Assembly (NCBI RefSeq): GCF_024129865.1
Contig: NZ_JAMYFE010000035.1
Location: 276 to 40,730, forward strand
Reading direction: 5' to 3'
Length of the DNA stretch: 40,455 bases
Source: Stieleria tagensis
GTDB taxonomy: Bacteria; Planctomycetota; Planctomycetia; Pirellulales; Pirellulaceae
The position numbers were made by a program, and so were the translations under genes. Position 1 is the first letter of the stretch, and each line of letters starts with the position of its first letter. This document shows, in pieces, positions 18,161-25,687 of this stretch. The notes under the pieces were generated by a model. It was not told where the DNA came from. It searched no databases and saw only the letters and a program-made list of their open reading frames with translations.

Positions 18161-18286
18161 TTACCAGACTTGCTTTGACCGTTTGTCGACGATCAAAAAC
18201 ACGATCAGCGCCACCGCTCCCGCACCACAAAGCGCGAGACCACCGATCACCAGGAACTGAACCAGCCAGACAGGAAAGATTAACAT
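18161..18286 (-). CDS. 41-aa single-span membrane protein coupled to the SSS symporter
   Basis: This very short gene has its ATG sharing a base with the TGA of the symporter (TGATG), with AGGA eight bases upstream. It encodes 41 aa: MLIFPVWLVQFLVIGG, continuing through one long hydrophobic helix and ending in a basic tail, DKRSKQVW. It stops 11 bases before the carbamoyltransferase-like gene and so fills the gap exactly. Small partner subunits are known for several sodium:solute symporters (for example DUF4212- and DUF3311-type proteins), though no sequence match was recognised. I infer a symporter accessory subunit. Confidence 0.7.
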   Translation of the reverse strand: MLIFPVWLVQFLVIGGLALCGAGAVALIVFLIVDKRSKQVW

Positions 18287-19776
18287 CAAGACATTCCTGT
18301 GTTGGATTCGTCGAGTGATCCGATTCGGTCACTCGGCTCGGATAGCAGGCTAAAATCAAATTGATTGGGCGACGCCAATGTCACCACCGCAAATACAATG
18401 CCGGAAACTGCGGCTCCCACCAGCGATGCTACAAACCAGCCGATGGCAAAATAGGCAACCAATCCCAGCGCACTGCCGATGATCATTGCCGATCCGGCGG
18501 CAACCGGGCCGGGTGTTTTTAGATACAAGCCACCCACAATCGGCCAAATACAACTGCCCACCAGCGGCCCTGCAAAAAATAGCACCGTGGCCAACGTACC
18601 GATGTTGGGCCAAGCCACCGCCCACGCCACGCCGCCCAGTGCGATGATGCAGTACATCGATAGCTTGCGTTTGTCTTGATCCGACAGCGGACGCCGTACT
18701 GATCGCTCGACCACATCGTTGACCAATAAGTCCGACGTCGCAGCAAGCAGGCTGTCGATGCTGGACGCTAGCGAACAAAACACCACGACAAAGACCAGCA
18801 GCGCGCCGCCGGTGCCCAGTAAAGTTGCTGCGACCAGTGGCCCGGCGGTGTCCGGTTGGCTGATGCCGATGCCCAGTGCGGGTGCAGCCAAGCCTAAAAA
18901 ACCAGCCACAATCGGAACCGGCAACCAGAGCAATCCGCCCAGGGCGTACGCTTTGGGCCCGACCCCCTCGCGCATCGCAAACGCGCGACTCCACCACACA
19001 TTACTGTGAAAAATCTCGCCAAATCCGAACAGCATGTTATTGAACAATGCCATCAATGCCGCGGGGAACAAGACCGACAGCAACATCGGGCGTTCGGTTT
19101 CCAATCGGTGGTGCACCTCGGCGATGTCCACGTGCAACAACACCGCGATCGCAACCACCACCAATCCGATCAAGATGATGATGCTTTGGATGAAGTCGGT
19201 TCCAATCACGGCATACATGCCACCGAACAGCGTGTAGAGAACGCAGACGCCAACGACCACCGACATGCCGACTTCGTAGGGAATTCCAGACAACACGTTC
19301 AGCAGTTTACCGCCGGCCATCGCCATCGAGATCAACCAGGTCATCGCGTAGAACAGCGAAATCAATAGAAACGGGATCGATCCGATCCGGCCGTAGCGGC
19401 GGCGAACAAATTCCACCGCGGTGTACCCCTTGGGCATCAACTGGCGGATCCGTCCGCTCATCGGCGCAAACGCAAACAATCCGAAACTGGCAGTTGAATA
19501 GGCCAGCGCACCCCAGATCCCTAGCTGCAAGGCAAACTGCGGGGCCAGCATGGTGGTGTTGGATGTGATCCAAGTTGCGACCGCAGTCGCGGTTGCCAGT
19601 GCCAGTCCGACGTTGCGACCGGCAACAGCGAATCCGTCATAGGATTGCGCGCGACGGCCCCACCAAATTCCCAGTGCGATCCAGAGCACGCTGAAAATAG
19701 CCAGCATCAGGTAGCCCGCGGTGGGGCTAAGGATGGTGCCTTGTGCCAACAGGGGCGACACTTCACACGTGTTCAT
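18286..19776 (-). CDS. Sodium:solute symporter (SSS) family transporter
   Basis: This 496-aa inner-membrane protein has about 13 hydrophobic segments of the SSS/LeuT fold. It starts at 19776 in an ATGA overlap with the FnIII-like gene. Features include the N-terminal WWGRRAQSYDGFAVAGRNVG (typical SSS entry), ATWITSNTTMLAPQFA and FCSLASSIDSLLAATSDLL (conserved helix with Ser-rich sodium region). The overall pattern seems closer to the DUR3-type urea branch than to proline (PutP) transporters, by eye only. Within this operon it probably imports the organic nitrogen compound handled by the downstream enzymes, such as a ureide, amide or urea. Confidence 0.88.
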   Translation of the reverse strand: MNTCEVSPLLAQGTILSPTAGYLMLAIFSVLWIALGIWWGRRAQSYDGFAVAGRNVGLALATATAVATWITSNTTMLAPQFALQLGIWGALAYSTASFGLFAFAPMSGRIRQLMPKGYTAVEFVRRRYGRIGSIPFLLISLFYAMTWLISMAMAGGKLLNVLSGIPYEVGMSVVVGVCVLYTLFGGMYAVIGTDFIQSIIILIGLVVVAIAVLLHVDIAEVHHRLETERPMLLSVLFPAALMALFNNMLFGFGEIFHSNVWWSRAFAMREGVGPKAYALGGLLWLPVPIVAGFLGLAAPALGIGISQPDTAGPLVAATLLGTGGALLVFVVVFCSLASSIDSLLAATSDLLVNDVVERSVRRPLSDQDKRKLSMYCIIALGGVAWAVAWPNIGTLATVLFFAGPLVGSCIWPIVGGLYLKTPGPVAAGSAMIIGSALGLVAYFAIGWFVASLVGAAVSGIVFAVVTLASPNQFDFSLLSEPSDRIGSLDESNTGMS

Positions 19777-20285
19777 GCGTCGTTTTCTCCACGGGCCATG
19801 ACAGCACCTTTGGCGATCAACGCCATGATGGCCAAGAAAACGACCAGGCCGCACCCGGCCAGCGCCAAAGCGAATCGCAACGACCAGTGTTTGACATGCA
19901 CGGTCGCGGGATTCAAGGTGGACGCGATCACCTGGCCAGCGTCATCGATGGCATCGACGGAGAAAAGATACGTGCCATCGGCCAGTCCCGAAACAAAGGC
20001 TTCCGGTAGCGGGCCACGGTACTGCGTCACACCCCGGTCACTGTGTATCTGGTCACTGTATATCTGGTCACTGTGTAACCGATACTCAACGGCGGTTGGC
20101 ACGTCATTCCAGCGAAGCGTTAAATAGCCTTCCTGGATGTTGTCGAATTCGGATTGCTCGAATTGGACCCCAGACTGATTCACAGACTGCAAGTCAGTCT
20201 GTGAATCGGCAGCGGACGGACCTTCAGCGTCAACAGACGACGCCTGAAACGCAAGAATAACGAGAAAGAGAACAGCCAAGCGCAA
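19773..20285 (-). CDS. Membrane-anchored fibronectin type III-like protein
   Basis: This 170-aa protein has a signal peptide (LAVLFLVILAFQASSVDA), an extracytoplasmic domain with FnIII-like strands (YLTLRWNDVPTAVEYRLH and GLADGTYLFSVDAID) and a C-terminal membrane helix (about 135-160), so most of it faces the periplasm. The start is a TTG at 20285 with AGGA about nine bases upstream; no ATG fits. Its stop overlaps the symporter ATG (ATGA), which suggests coupled synthesis. It contains a 15-bp tandem repeat giving HSDQI-YSDQI-HSDRG. The function is unknown. A periplasmic receptor or assembly partner for the symporter is an inference. Confidence 0.75.
   Translation of the reverse strand: MRLAVLFLVILAFQASSVDAEGPSAADSQTDLQSVNQSGVQFEQSEFDNIQEGYLTLRWNDVPTAVEYRLHSDQIYSDQIHSDRGVTQYRGPLPEAFVSGLADGTYLFSVDAIDDAGQVIASTLNPATVHVKHWSLRFALALAGCGLVVFLAIMALIAKGAVMARGENDA
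20037..20081. repeat. 15-bp tandem repeat x 3 inside the FnIII-like gene
   Basis: The unit gtcactgtgtatctg occurs three times in tandem with few mismatches (20037-20051, 20052-20066, 20067-20081). Being a multiple of three it keeps the frame and produces a five-residue repeat, so copy number could vary without breaking the gene. Confidence 0.85.
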
Positions 20286-20296
20286 ACAATCTTTTC

Positions 20297-20536
20297 CTAT
20301 CGTCGGCGGACTCGTTTGAGCCAGTAATCAACGCCCATTTCATTCATCACATTGCCGTCCAAACAAACCTTGATGCTTTCGGCGCCATCGGCAACTTGTT
20401 GCAACTGCTTCGCTGCTGATTCTCCACTTTCGGCGTCGACTTGAACAGACGACACCATGTCACCATGGCTATCGATTTGCTTAATTTCATAAGTCTTCAG
20501 TCCACCTTCTTGATCTGATCCCATATTCCAATCCAT
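20297..20536 (-). CDS. Small soluble protein of unknown function
   Basis: This 79-aa protein is predicted to be cytoplasmic, without signal or membrane segment. It begins MDWNMGSDQEGGLKTYEIKQ and ends GVDYWLKRVRRR, with an alternating pattern in the first half that suggests beta-strands (TYEIKQIDSHGDMVSSVQVD) followed by a helix. GGGAG eight bases before the ATG supports the start. It lies 14 bases after the BCCT transporter gene and 11 bases before the FnIII-like gene, so it is part of the same operon. It is not recognised as a known family. Confidence 0.75.
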   Translation of the reverse strand: MDWNMGSDQEGGLKTYEIKQIDSHGDMVSSVQVDAESGESAAKQLQQVADGAESIKVCLDGNVMNEMGVDYWLKRVRRR

Positions 20537-20550
20537 TTTGTATCTCCCTT

Positions 20551-22344
20551 CTACGAGTTAACACGAATCTTTGCGGCCGCATTGCCGGCCGCATCATTTT
20601 TGACCGAGATCTCCTCGGCCATCACTTTGCCGGTCGTCTTGATCGCCGCGGCTTCATTGGCCAGGGCAACGACCAGCCCACAGCAGGCCATGATCAACAC
20701 AATCACAAACGGCAACGCCGCCGTGATCGCGGCAGCCTGCAGTGCCTCCAATCCGCCAGCATACAGCAATGCCGCTGCCACCAATCCTTCGGCAATCGCC
20801 CAAAACAGGCGCGTGCCCATCGGTGGATCCGGATTGCCACCCGAGGCAATCATATCGATCACCATCGATGCGGAATCGGAGGATGTCACAAAGAACAACA
20901 CGATGCACAGCGTGGCAATCCCGACCCCAAGCTTGACCAACCACTGCGATTGGAAAAGCTCGTCCAACAGAACAAACAGAACCGTTGGTAAAGTATCTAT
21001 CCTGGTCTGACCGCCCGGTGTCACGACGGCTGCCTGCAAGTACTCTACCGCTGTCAGCGATTTTTCTTTGCGTGCATAACTTCCGTCGTCGTTACGAACT
21101 AGTTTACCATCTCTGTCAAATTGACCAACCCAAAAGCTCGGCAATGACTCGGTGGAGCCGTTGCCAGTCACTTCCTGGCGAATTGCCGTGTGTTGACGCA
21201 AAGTGGCCGTCCCGAACGCCGTTAACCACAACACAGCGACGACGGTGGGCACCAAGACCACGCCGCCAATGAATTCTCGAATGGTACGCCCGCGCGACAC
21301 TCGTGCAATGAACATACCAACAAAGGGCGACCAGCTGATCCACCACGCCCAGTAGAACACCGTCCAACTGCTGACCCAGTCTCGACTTTCGCTGCTAAAC
21401 GCTCCCGTGCGAAACGAATTGAACGGCAAGACTTGCAAATAGGCGCCAAAGTTTTCGACCGAGGCCGATAAAAACGCGACGACGCCACCGCCGAGCACCA
21501 CCAGTAACATCAACGCCGCTGCCAGTGCAATGTTCAATTCACTCAATCGGCGAATTCCGGCGTCCAATCCGAGCACCACGGACACCGTCGCCATCGCCGT
21601 GATTGCCGCAATCAGCATCACCTGGGTCCCCTGACCGCTGGGGATCCCAAATAAGAATGATAACCCCGCATTGACCTGTTGGGCGCCGATCCCAAGTGAT
21701 GTCGCCACCCCCATCAAGGTCGCAAGAATCGACAGCACGTCGATCACGTCACCAGTTCGCCCCCAAACACGGTCACCCAGAATCGGATGCAGCAAGGAGC
21801 GAAAACTGAGTGGCATCTGGCGGCGAAAACCGAAATACGCCAGGCCCAGGCCGACGACGGCGTAGAGCGCCCACGGATGCAGGCCCCAATGGAAAATCGT
21901 CGCCGCCATCGATAGCCGCGACGCGTCCAATCCATCGGCGAACCCCGGCGGCGGTGATTGGAAATGATAGATCGGTTCGGCCACACTGAAAAACAGCAAT
22001 CCGATTCCCATGCCTGCACTAAACAGCATCGCGAACCATGACAGGCTGCTGAATTCCGGTTGCTCGTCGTCGCGTCCCAAACGAACGCGGCCATAGCGCC
22101 CCAGTGCCAGCCAAACTGAGAACAGTAAAAAACCAGACATCGACGCCACATACAGCCAACCGAATCGATCGCCGATCCAATCACGAACGCCGAGCAGGGT
22201 TGATTGCAGGGTTTCACCGGGCACCACAAAACACATCGCGACCAGTCCAGCAACAATCACTGCCGCGGCTGGAAACACGACCGGGTGCATCTCAAAATGA
22301 CGCCCCAGTCGGTAACAAGGCATCCTGTCAACCGATTCACTCAT
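20551..22344 (-). CDS. BCCT-family transporter (betaine/choline/carnitine type)
   Basis: This 597-aa, 12-span secondary transporter is for quaternary ammonium compounds. The signature stretch WAWWISWSPFVGMFIARVSR begins at about residue 332 and keeps the Trp box (W334, W335, W338) that binds the trimethylammonium group in BetP. GMGIGLLF at 111-118 is the glycine-rich unwound segment typical of betaine-type, sodium-coupled members. The start at 22344 overlaps the SDMT stop (ATGA); upstream in-frame codons lie inside SDMT. Together with GSMT and SDMT it would let the cell make and import glycine betaine. Choline as substrate cannot be excluded. Confidence 0.92.
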   Translation of the reverse strand: MSESVDRMPCYRLGRHFEMHPVVFPAAAVIVAGLVAMCFVVPGETLQSTLLGVRDWIGDRFGWLYVASMSGFLLFSVWLALGRYGRVRLGRDDEQPEFSSLSWFAMLFSAGMGIGLLFFSVAEPIYHFQSPPPGFADGLDASRLSMAATIFHWGLHPWALYAVVGLGLAYFGFRRQMPLSFRSLLHPILGDRVWGRTGDVIDVLSILATLMGVATSLGIGAQQVNAGLSFLFGIPSGQGTQVMLIAAITAMATVSVVLGLDAGIRRLSELNIALAAALMLLVVLGGGVVAFLSASVENFGAYLQVLPFNSFRTGAFSSESRDWVSSWTVFYWAWWISWSPFVGMFIARVSRGRTIREFIGGVVLVPTVVAVLWLTAFGTATLRQHTAIRQEVTGNGSTESLPSFWVGQFDRDGKLVRNDDGSYARKEKSLTAVEYLQAAVVTPGGQTRIDTLPTVLFVLLDELFQSQWLVKLGVGIATLCIVLFFVTSSDSASMVIDMIASGGNPDPPMGTRLFWAIAEGLVAAALLYAGGLEALQAAAITAALPFVIVLIMACCGLVVALANEAAAIKTTGKVMAEEISVKNDAAGNAAAKIRVNS

Positions 22345-23243
22345 AGGCACTCGCGCGTCGGTTTTGCGAATAGAAAGACGCCCCACGACAAATAGCCACG
22401 GTTGCCCCCGTCGATCCAGCGGCGCAGACCCTGCTTCATCTGTTGCAAGTAGTCGTCAGAAATCGTTTTCAATAATTCCGACTCCTGTTGCTCTGTGGTC
22501 TGCAAGACACGCGTGTAATGGTTGACCAATTGATGGGTGTGGTCTTCGAATTCCATGTCTTTCCACCCCAGTTCAGCGGCAGCGGAGCGATAGAAATCTG
22601 GCGATCCAAAATCGGGCAGATGAATCCGAGCCAGGATGGGATCCAGCACACCGTCGGGACAGCTGTCGCTTTGCATCGGATCGGTGAATACGAAACGCCC
22701 GCCCGGACGCAGCACTCGATCGACCTCCGCTAGCACCTGTCGCCGATCTCCGGAATGCAAAATGGCGTCTTGTGACCAGACGAAATCGACGGACTCATCG
22801 TCGACCGGCAAGGCTTCGAAACTGCCATCGATCACTTCGATCCGATCGCCCGTGCCGGCCTGTTGGTTGAGTTCCCGGTTCCGCTTGTTCTCGGCTTCTG
22901 CCAGGTTCACGCAAATCACCCGACAACCAAATCGTTCCACCAATCGTCGCGCTGCGCCCCCGTACCCCGAACCGATATCCAATACGACCGAATCGGTGTT
23001 GATGCCACTTAAGTCACAGCTCAAATCTTCGCTCAGATGACTGCGGCTGAAATCACCGGCTGCCAAGCGATCACCCAGGTGGTCGACTGTGCGGCGGCTC
23101 GCTTGCTTGATCGGTTCCTCGAGCGATTGGTACATGCCGACATGGATGTCTTCGCCGCCCCATACTTGAGCGTAAAACCGGTCCGCATCGTCACTGTTGT
23201 AATAGTCGCGCGCGGTCTGAGTCGCGGGGGTCATCGCGCTCAT
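22341..23243 (-). CDS. sdmt: Sarcosine/dimethylglycine N-methyltransferase (SDMT)
   Basis: This SAM-dependent enzyme performs the second and third methylations of glycine betaine synthesis: sarcosine to dimethylglycine to betaine. The 300-aa protein shows WGGEDIHVGMY (28-38), typical of this enzyme, the SAM motif VLDIGSGYGG (87-96), VWSQDAILHSGDR, LRPGGRFVFTDPM and the C-terminal segment with MKQGLRRWIDGG. It overlaps the GSMT stop as ATGA and the BCCT start as ATGA, so the three are probably translated in step. A cytoplasmic enzyme. Confidence 0.93.
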   Translation of the reverse strand: MSAMTPATQTARDYYNSDDADRFYAQVWGGEDIHVGMYQSLEEPIKQASRRTVDHLGDRLAAGDFSRSHLSEDLSCDLSGINTDSVVLDIGSGYGGAARRLVERFGCRVICVNLAEAENKRNRELNQQAGTGDRIEVIDGSFEALPVDDESVDFVWSQDAILHSGDRRQVLAEVDRVLRPGGRFVFTDPMQSDSCPDGVLDPILARIHLPDFGSPDFYRSAAAELGWKDMEFEDHTHQLVNHYTRVLQTTEQQESELLKTISDDYLQQMKQGLRRWIDGGNRGYLSWGVFLFAKPTRECL

Positions 23244-24109
23244 GCTTGGCCTCCGCTGCTATCGCTGTCTGCTGCATCGCCCTCGCCGTCCTTCTCGTAC
23301 AGCTTGGACGCAACGTGCACGAAAAAGTCCGGATGGTCGTCGTGATAGGTCTCCATGAAATCGCCATAGGTTTCGATCGACTGGAAACCGACTTCGCGCA
23401 TCAGCCCTCGCGTGTACTCCTTGCGCAGCGGGAACATGTTCAGGTGGTACACCGACCCATCGGCAAACGCGTATTGAAACCGGGCCAGCCCCTCGTCCAT
23501 ATGCTCCGGTTCGGCAGAAACCTTTTCGCCGCAGTAGTAGTATTTGTGCTTTGAGCTGAAACCATTATCCAAGATCGAATCGTAATTTCTCTGGTCCAGA
23601 ATGAGCACGCCGTCGTGTACCAGGGCCGAATAAAACTCGGCAAGTGTTTTCCGCCGATCACGCTCGCTGAACAGGTGCGTGAAGGAGTTCCCCAGACAGA
23701 TCACAGCATCAAACCGTCCGTAGACGTCTCGGTTTAACCACCGCCAATCGGCCTGCACCGTCCGCAGCACATGACCGCGACGACGACCATTTTCAAACGC
23801 CCTGGCCAGCATGTAGGGGCTGCCGTCTGCACTGACCACGTCAAATCCGGCTTCGATTAAGCGGGCCGAGTGGAATCCGGTGCCGGTCGCAACGTCCAGT
23901 ACCCGTTTCACACCACGCGAGCGAAGTTGTTCGATGAAAAAATCGCCCTCTGCCTCCCAACGCTGATCCCAGTCGATCAATTCGTCCCATTTTTCGACAA
24001 ATCCACGTACGTATTCGTCCGTGTATTTGTCCGTGTGTCGCACTTCGGTGGGGTCATGCCCGTAGTCCTGTGGTTTATAGTCGAGCAGCGAATCGTTGGG
24101 AGCAGTCAC
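23240..24109 (-). CDS. gsmt: Glycine/sarcosine N-methyltransferase (GSMT)
   Basis: This SAM-dependent enzyme performs the first methylations of the glycine route to betaine (glycine to sarcosine to dimethylglycine). The 289-aa protein has the SAM motif VLDVATGTGF at 70-79, then TVQADWRWLNRDVYGRFDAV, ICLGNSFTHLF and LILDQRNYDSILD, all characteristic of bacterial GSMTs. The start is a GTG at 24109 with GAGGA about nine bases upstream. The last 17 residues form an acidic, Gly/Asp/Ser-rich tail. It is the first gene of the eleven-gene minus-strand run and faces the MarR regulator across 125 bases. Confidence 0.94.
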   Translation of the reverse strand: MTAPNDSLLDYKPQDYGHDPTEVRHTDKYTDEYVRGFVEKWDELIDWDQRWEAEGDFFIEQLRSRGVKRVLDVATGTGFHSARLIEAGFDVVSADGSPYMLARAFENGRRRGHVLRTVQADWRWLNRDVYGRFDAVICLGNSFTHLFSERDRRKTLAEFYSALVHDGVLILDQRNYDSILDNGFSSKHKYYYCGEKVSAEPEHMDEGLARFQYAFADGSVYHLNMFPLRKEYTRGLMREVGFQSIETYGDFMETYHDDHPDFFVHVASKLYEKDGEGDAADSDSSGGQA

Positions 24110-24213
24110 TCTGTGGATTCCTCATTTGGGGGGCATTGGGCGGGTGGACGACGCTGCTACAGGGTAACAGAAAGTGCTTTGTGTCGAAAGTAAACCTCGC
24201 TGCAGAGTTCCCC

Positions 24214-24232
24214 TGACCAGCGATCTCGGTCA
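24214..24232. promoter_or_regulatory. Candidate operator for the MarR regulator
   Basis: TGACC (24214-24218) and GGTCA (24228-24232) form a hyphenated palindrome centred between the GSMT start and the MarR start, where a self- and operon-regulating MarR protein would be expected to bind. Assignment is by position and symmetry only. Confidence 0.35.
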
Positions 24233-24234
24233 GA

Positions 24235-24924
24235 ATGGCGACCGCAAGCACCACCTGGTCTTTTGCTCAGGTAGCCCAATCACTGTGCCCTATGGGTGAC
24301 GTGTTCTCCCTTCGATTTTGTCAGGAATGTGTTTCATTGCTTTCTCATGAAGATCAGATTGTCGCCGCAATACGCCAGATCATACGCGCGGTCGATCTAC
24401 ATTCTCGGCAGTTGTTCGATGTCCATGGCATGACCGGGCCGCAACTGGCAGTGCTACAGGAAGCCAAGCGGTTGGGGCCGACGTCGCCGACCTCGCTGGC
24501 TCGAGCGGTGCATCTCAGTCAAGCCACGGTGACGGGGATCCTGAAACGCTTGGAGCGGCGACTGCTGATCGATCGCCAGCCCAGTCCGGATGATCGTCGA
24601 TCGGTGCTTGTCAGTATCACTGACAAGGGACAAGCGATCTTGGAAGCGTCGCCATCACTGCTGCAAGACCGCTTTCGCAATTCTCTTTCGTCGTTGGAAG
24701 AATGGGAGCGTCTGCAGATCCTGGCCACCATGCAGCGCGTCGCCATGCTGATGGACGCTGACAATTTGGACGCCAGCCCACACCTGACGCCCGGTGACAT
24801 CCGCGCTGTACTCGACCCTGCTGTGCTCGACCCGGCAGTGCCGGACTCTGTCTCGTCAGATGCTGCGGCGCCTGGTGACTTGGCCAGCAACGACACCGAC
24901 AATAACAGCGAAGCATCTGCCTAG
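24235..24924 (+). CDS. MarR-family transcriptional regulator (EctR-like)
   Basis: This DNA-binding regulator has 229 aa. The core QIVAAIRQIIRAVDLHSRQL, then TGPQLAVLQEAKRLGP, a winged helix with LSQATVTGILKRLERRLLID, and the wing DDRRSVLVSITDKG match the MarR type that controls ectoine and betaine genes (EctR). The first about 40 residues are not conserved in type; a start at 24292 is possible. After about residue 180 there is an unusual low-complexity tail rich in Asp, Ala and Ser with a repeat VLDPAVLDPAVPD. It is divergent from GSMT and likely controls the osmolyte operon. Confidence 0.85.
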   Translation: MATASTTWSFAQVAQSLCPMGDVFSLRFCQECVSLLSHEDQIVAAIRQIIRAVDLHSRQLFDVHGMTGPQLAVLQEAKRLGPTSPTSLARAVHLSQATVTGILKRLERRLLIDRQPSPDDRRSVLVSITDKGQAILEASPSLLQDRFRNSLSSLEEWERLQILATMQRVAMLMDADNLDASPHLTPGDIRAVLDPAVLDPAVPDSVSSDAAAPGDLASNDTDNNSEASA

Positions 24925-24935
24925 CAGTTGACGGG

Positions 24936-24951
24936 CCGATCGCTCGATCGG
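24936..24951. terminator. Hairpin between convergent marR and tetR genes
   Basis: CCGATCG (24936-24942) and CGATCGG (24945-24951) form an inverted repeat in the 37-base gap between two genes that end toward each other, followed by a short T-rich stretch (gatctttcg) on the plus strand. It could terminate from both sides. Confidence 0.45.
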
Positions 24952-24961
24952 GATCTTTCGA

Positions 24962-25594
24962 TCAACGGCAATGCGCTTTCAAAAACATCGTCACGCACTC
25001 TTTGATGTATTTTTTTGGCGGTGTGCGGTGGATCTGTTTGGTGACGCCGATCAGTCGCGGCCAAAAGGCGTACGACAATAGCAAGCCCACCAGTTGCTCC
25101 GCCGCCACCTCGGCCTGTGGCACTCGCAACTGTTTGTCGCGATGCGCCGCCGTCAACCAATCCGCCAGGTGGCGGTCAATCTTGCCGGTTTGCTGCGTCA
25201 AAACCTCGCCCAATTCTGGCGCCGTCATCATTCGCGACATCACCACCCGCGCCAAATTCTGGAAATGATCGTCGCCGACCGTGTCGACGATTTGCGTTGC
25301 AATCGCCGTCAGCTGATGCTCGAGTGAAACGCCGGTTTGGTACTCAAATTCCACAATCACGTCTGCGCAGCAAACCAGCTGCTGCATGATCGCGGAAAAC
25401 AAATCTTCTTTGCTGGGAAAATGGTTGTAGACCGTCCGTTTGGACACGTTGGCGGTCTCGGCGATCTGATCCATGCTGGTGTTGTCGAATCCGCGAGAGC
25501 GAAATTCGCTGACCGCCGCCTGCAAGATTGCACGCCGCTTGCGGTCGCTGATTCGCTCTTTTTTTCCGGAAGTTGCCACGTTGCTCTTGCTCAA
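24962..25594 (-). CDS. TetR/AcrR-family transcriptional regulator
   Basis: This 210-aa repressor has an N-terminal helix-turn-helix (RRAILQAAVSEFRSRGFDNT, then MDQIAETANVSKRTVYNHF) and an all-helical ligand-binding C-terminal domain. The frame opens with a TTG at 25594; a GTG at 25579 is an alternative, and no ATG is available near the start. It is divergent from the efflux adaptor gene, the usual arrangement for local repression of an RND pump. Two similar palindromes lie in the gap, one only a few bases before the TTG, so it probably represses itself and the pump. Confidence 0.9.
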   Translation of the reverse strand: MSKSNVATSGKKERISDRKRRAILQAAVSEFRSRGFDNTSMDQIAETANVSKRTVYNHFPSKEDLFSAIMQQLVCCADVIVEFEYQTGVSLEHQLTAIATQIVDTVGDDHFQNLARVVMSRMMTAPELGEVLTQQTGKIDRHLADWLTAAHRDKQLRVPQAEVAAEQLVGLLLSYAFWPRLIGVTKQIHRTPPKKYIKECVTMFLKAHCR

Positions 25595-25597
25595 ATT

Positions 25598-25613
25598 TAC
25601 ACCGCACGGTTTA
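25598..25613. promoter_or_regulatory. Candidate TetR operator 1
   Basis: TACACCGCACGGTTTA is an imperfect palindrome that matches operator 2 at 13 of 16 positions. It lies 4 bases upstream of the tetR TTG start. The centres of the two sites are 33 bases apart, about three helical turns, so dimers would bind the same face. Confidence 0.5.
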
Positions 25614-25630
25614 CTTTCTTGCTGCAGTGG

Positions 25631-25646
25631 TACACTGTACGGTGTA
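25631..25646. promoter_or_regulatory. Candidate TetR operator 2
   Basis: TACACTGTACGGTGTA has perfect 5-bp half-sites (TACAC/GTGTA) and lies 42 bases before the start of the adaptor gene, where a repressor would block its promoter. Confidence 0.55.
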
Positions 25647-25687
25647 GTTTAGTTGCAAGCAAGGTCAGCCAACTGCGGGACGAATGG

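Noticed and set aside
20037-20081. Sequencing artefact for the HSDQI repeat
   Set aside because: The units differ from each other and keep the frame, which suits a real short repeat.
24519-24916. Minus-strand frames opposite the MarR gene
   Set aside because: They are antisense shadows; the plus-strand frame carries a full MarR winged helix.
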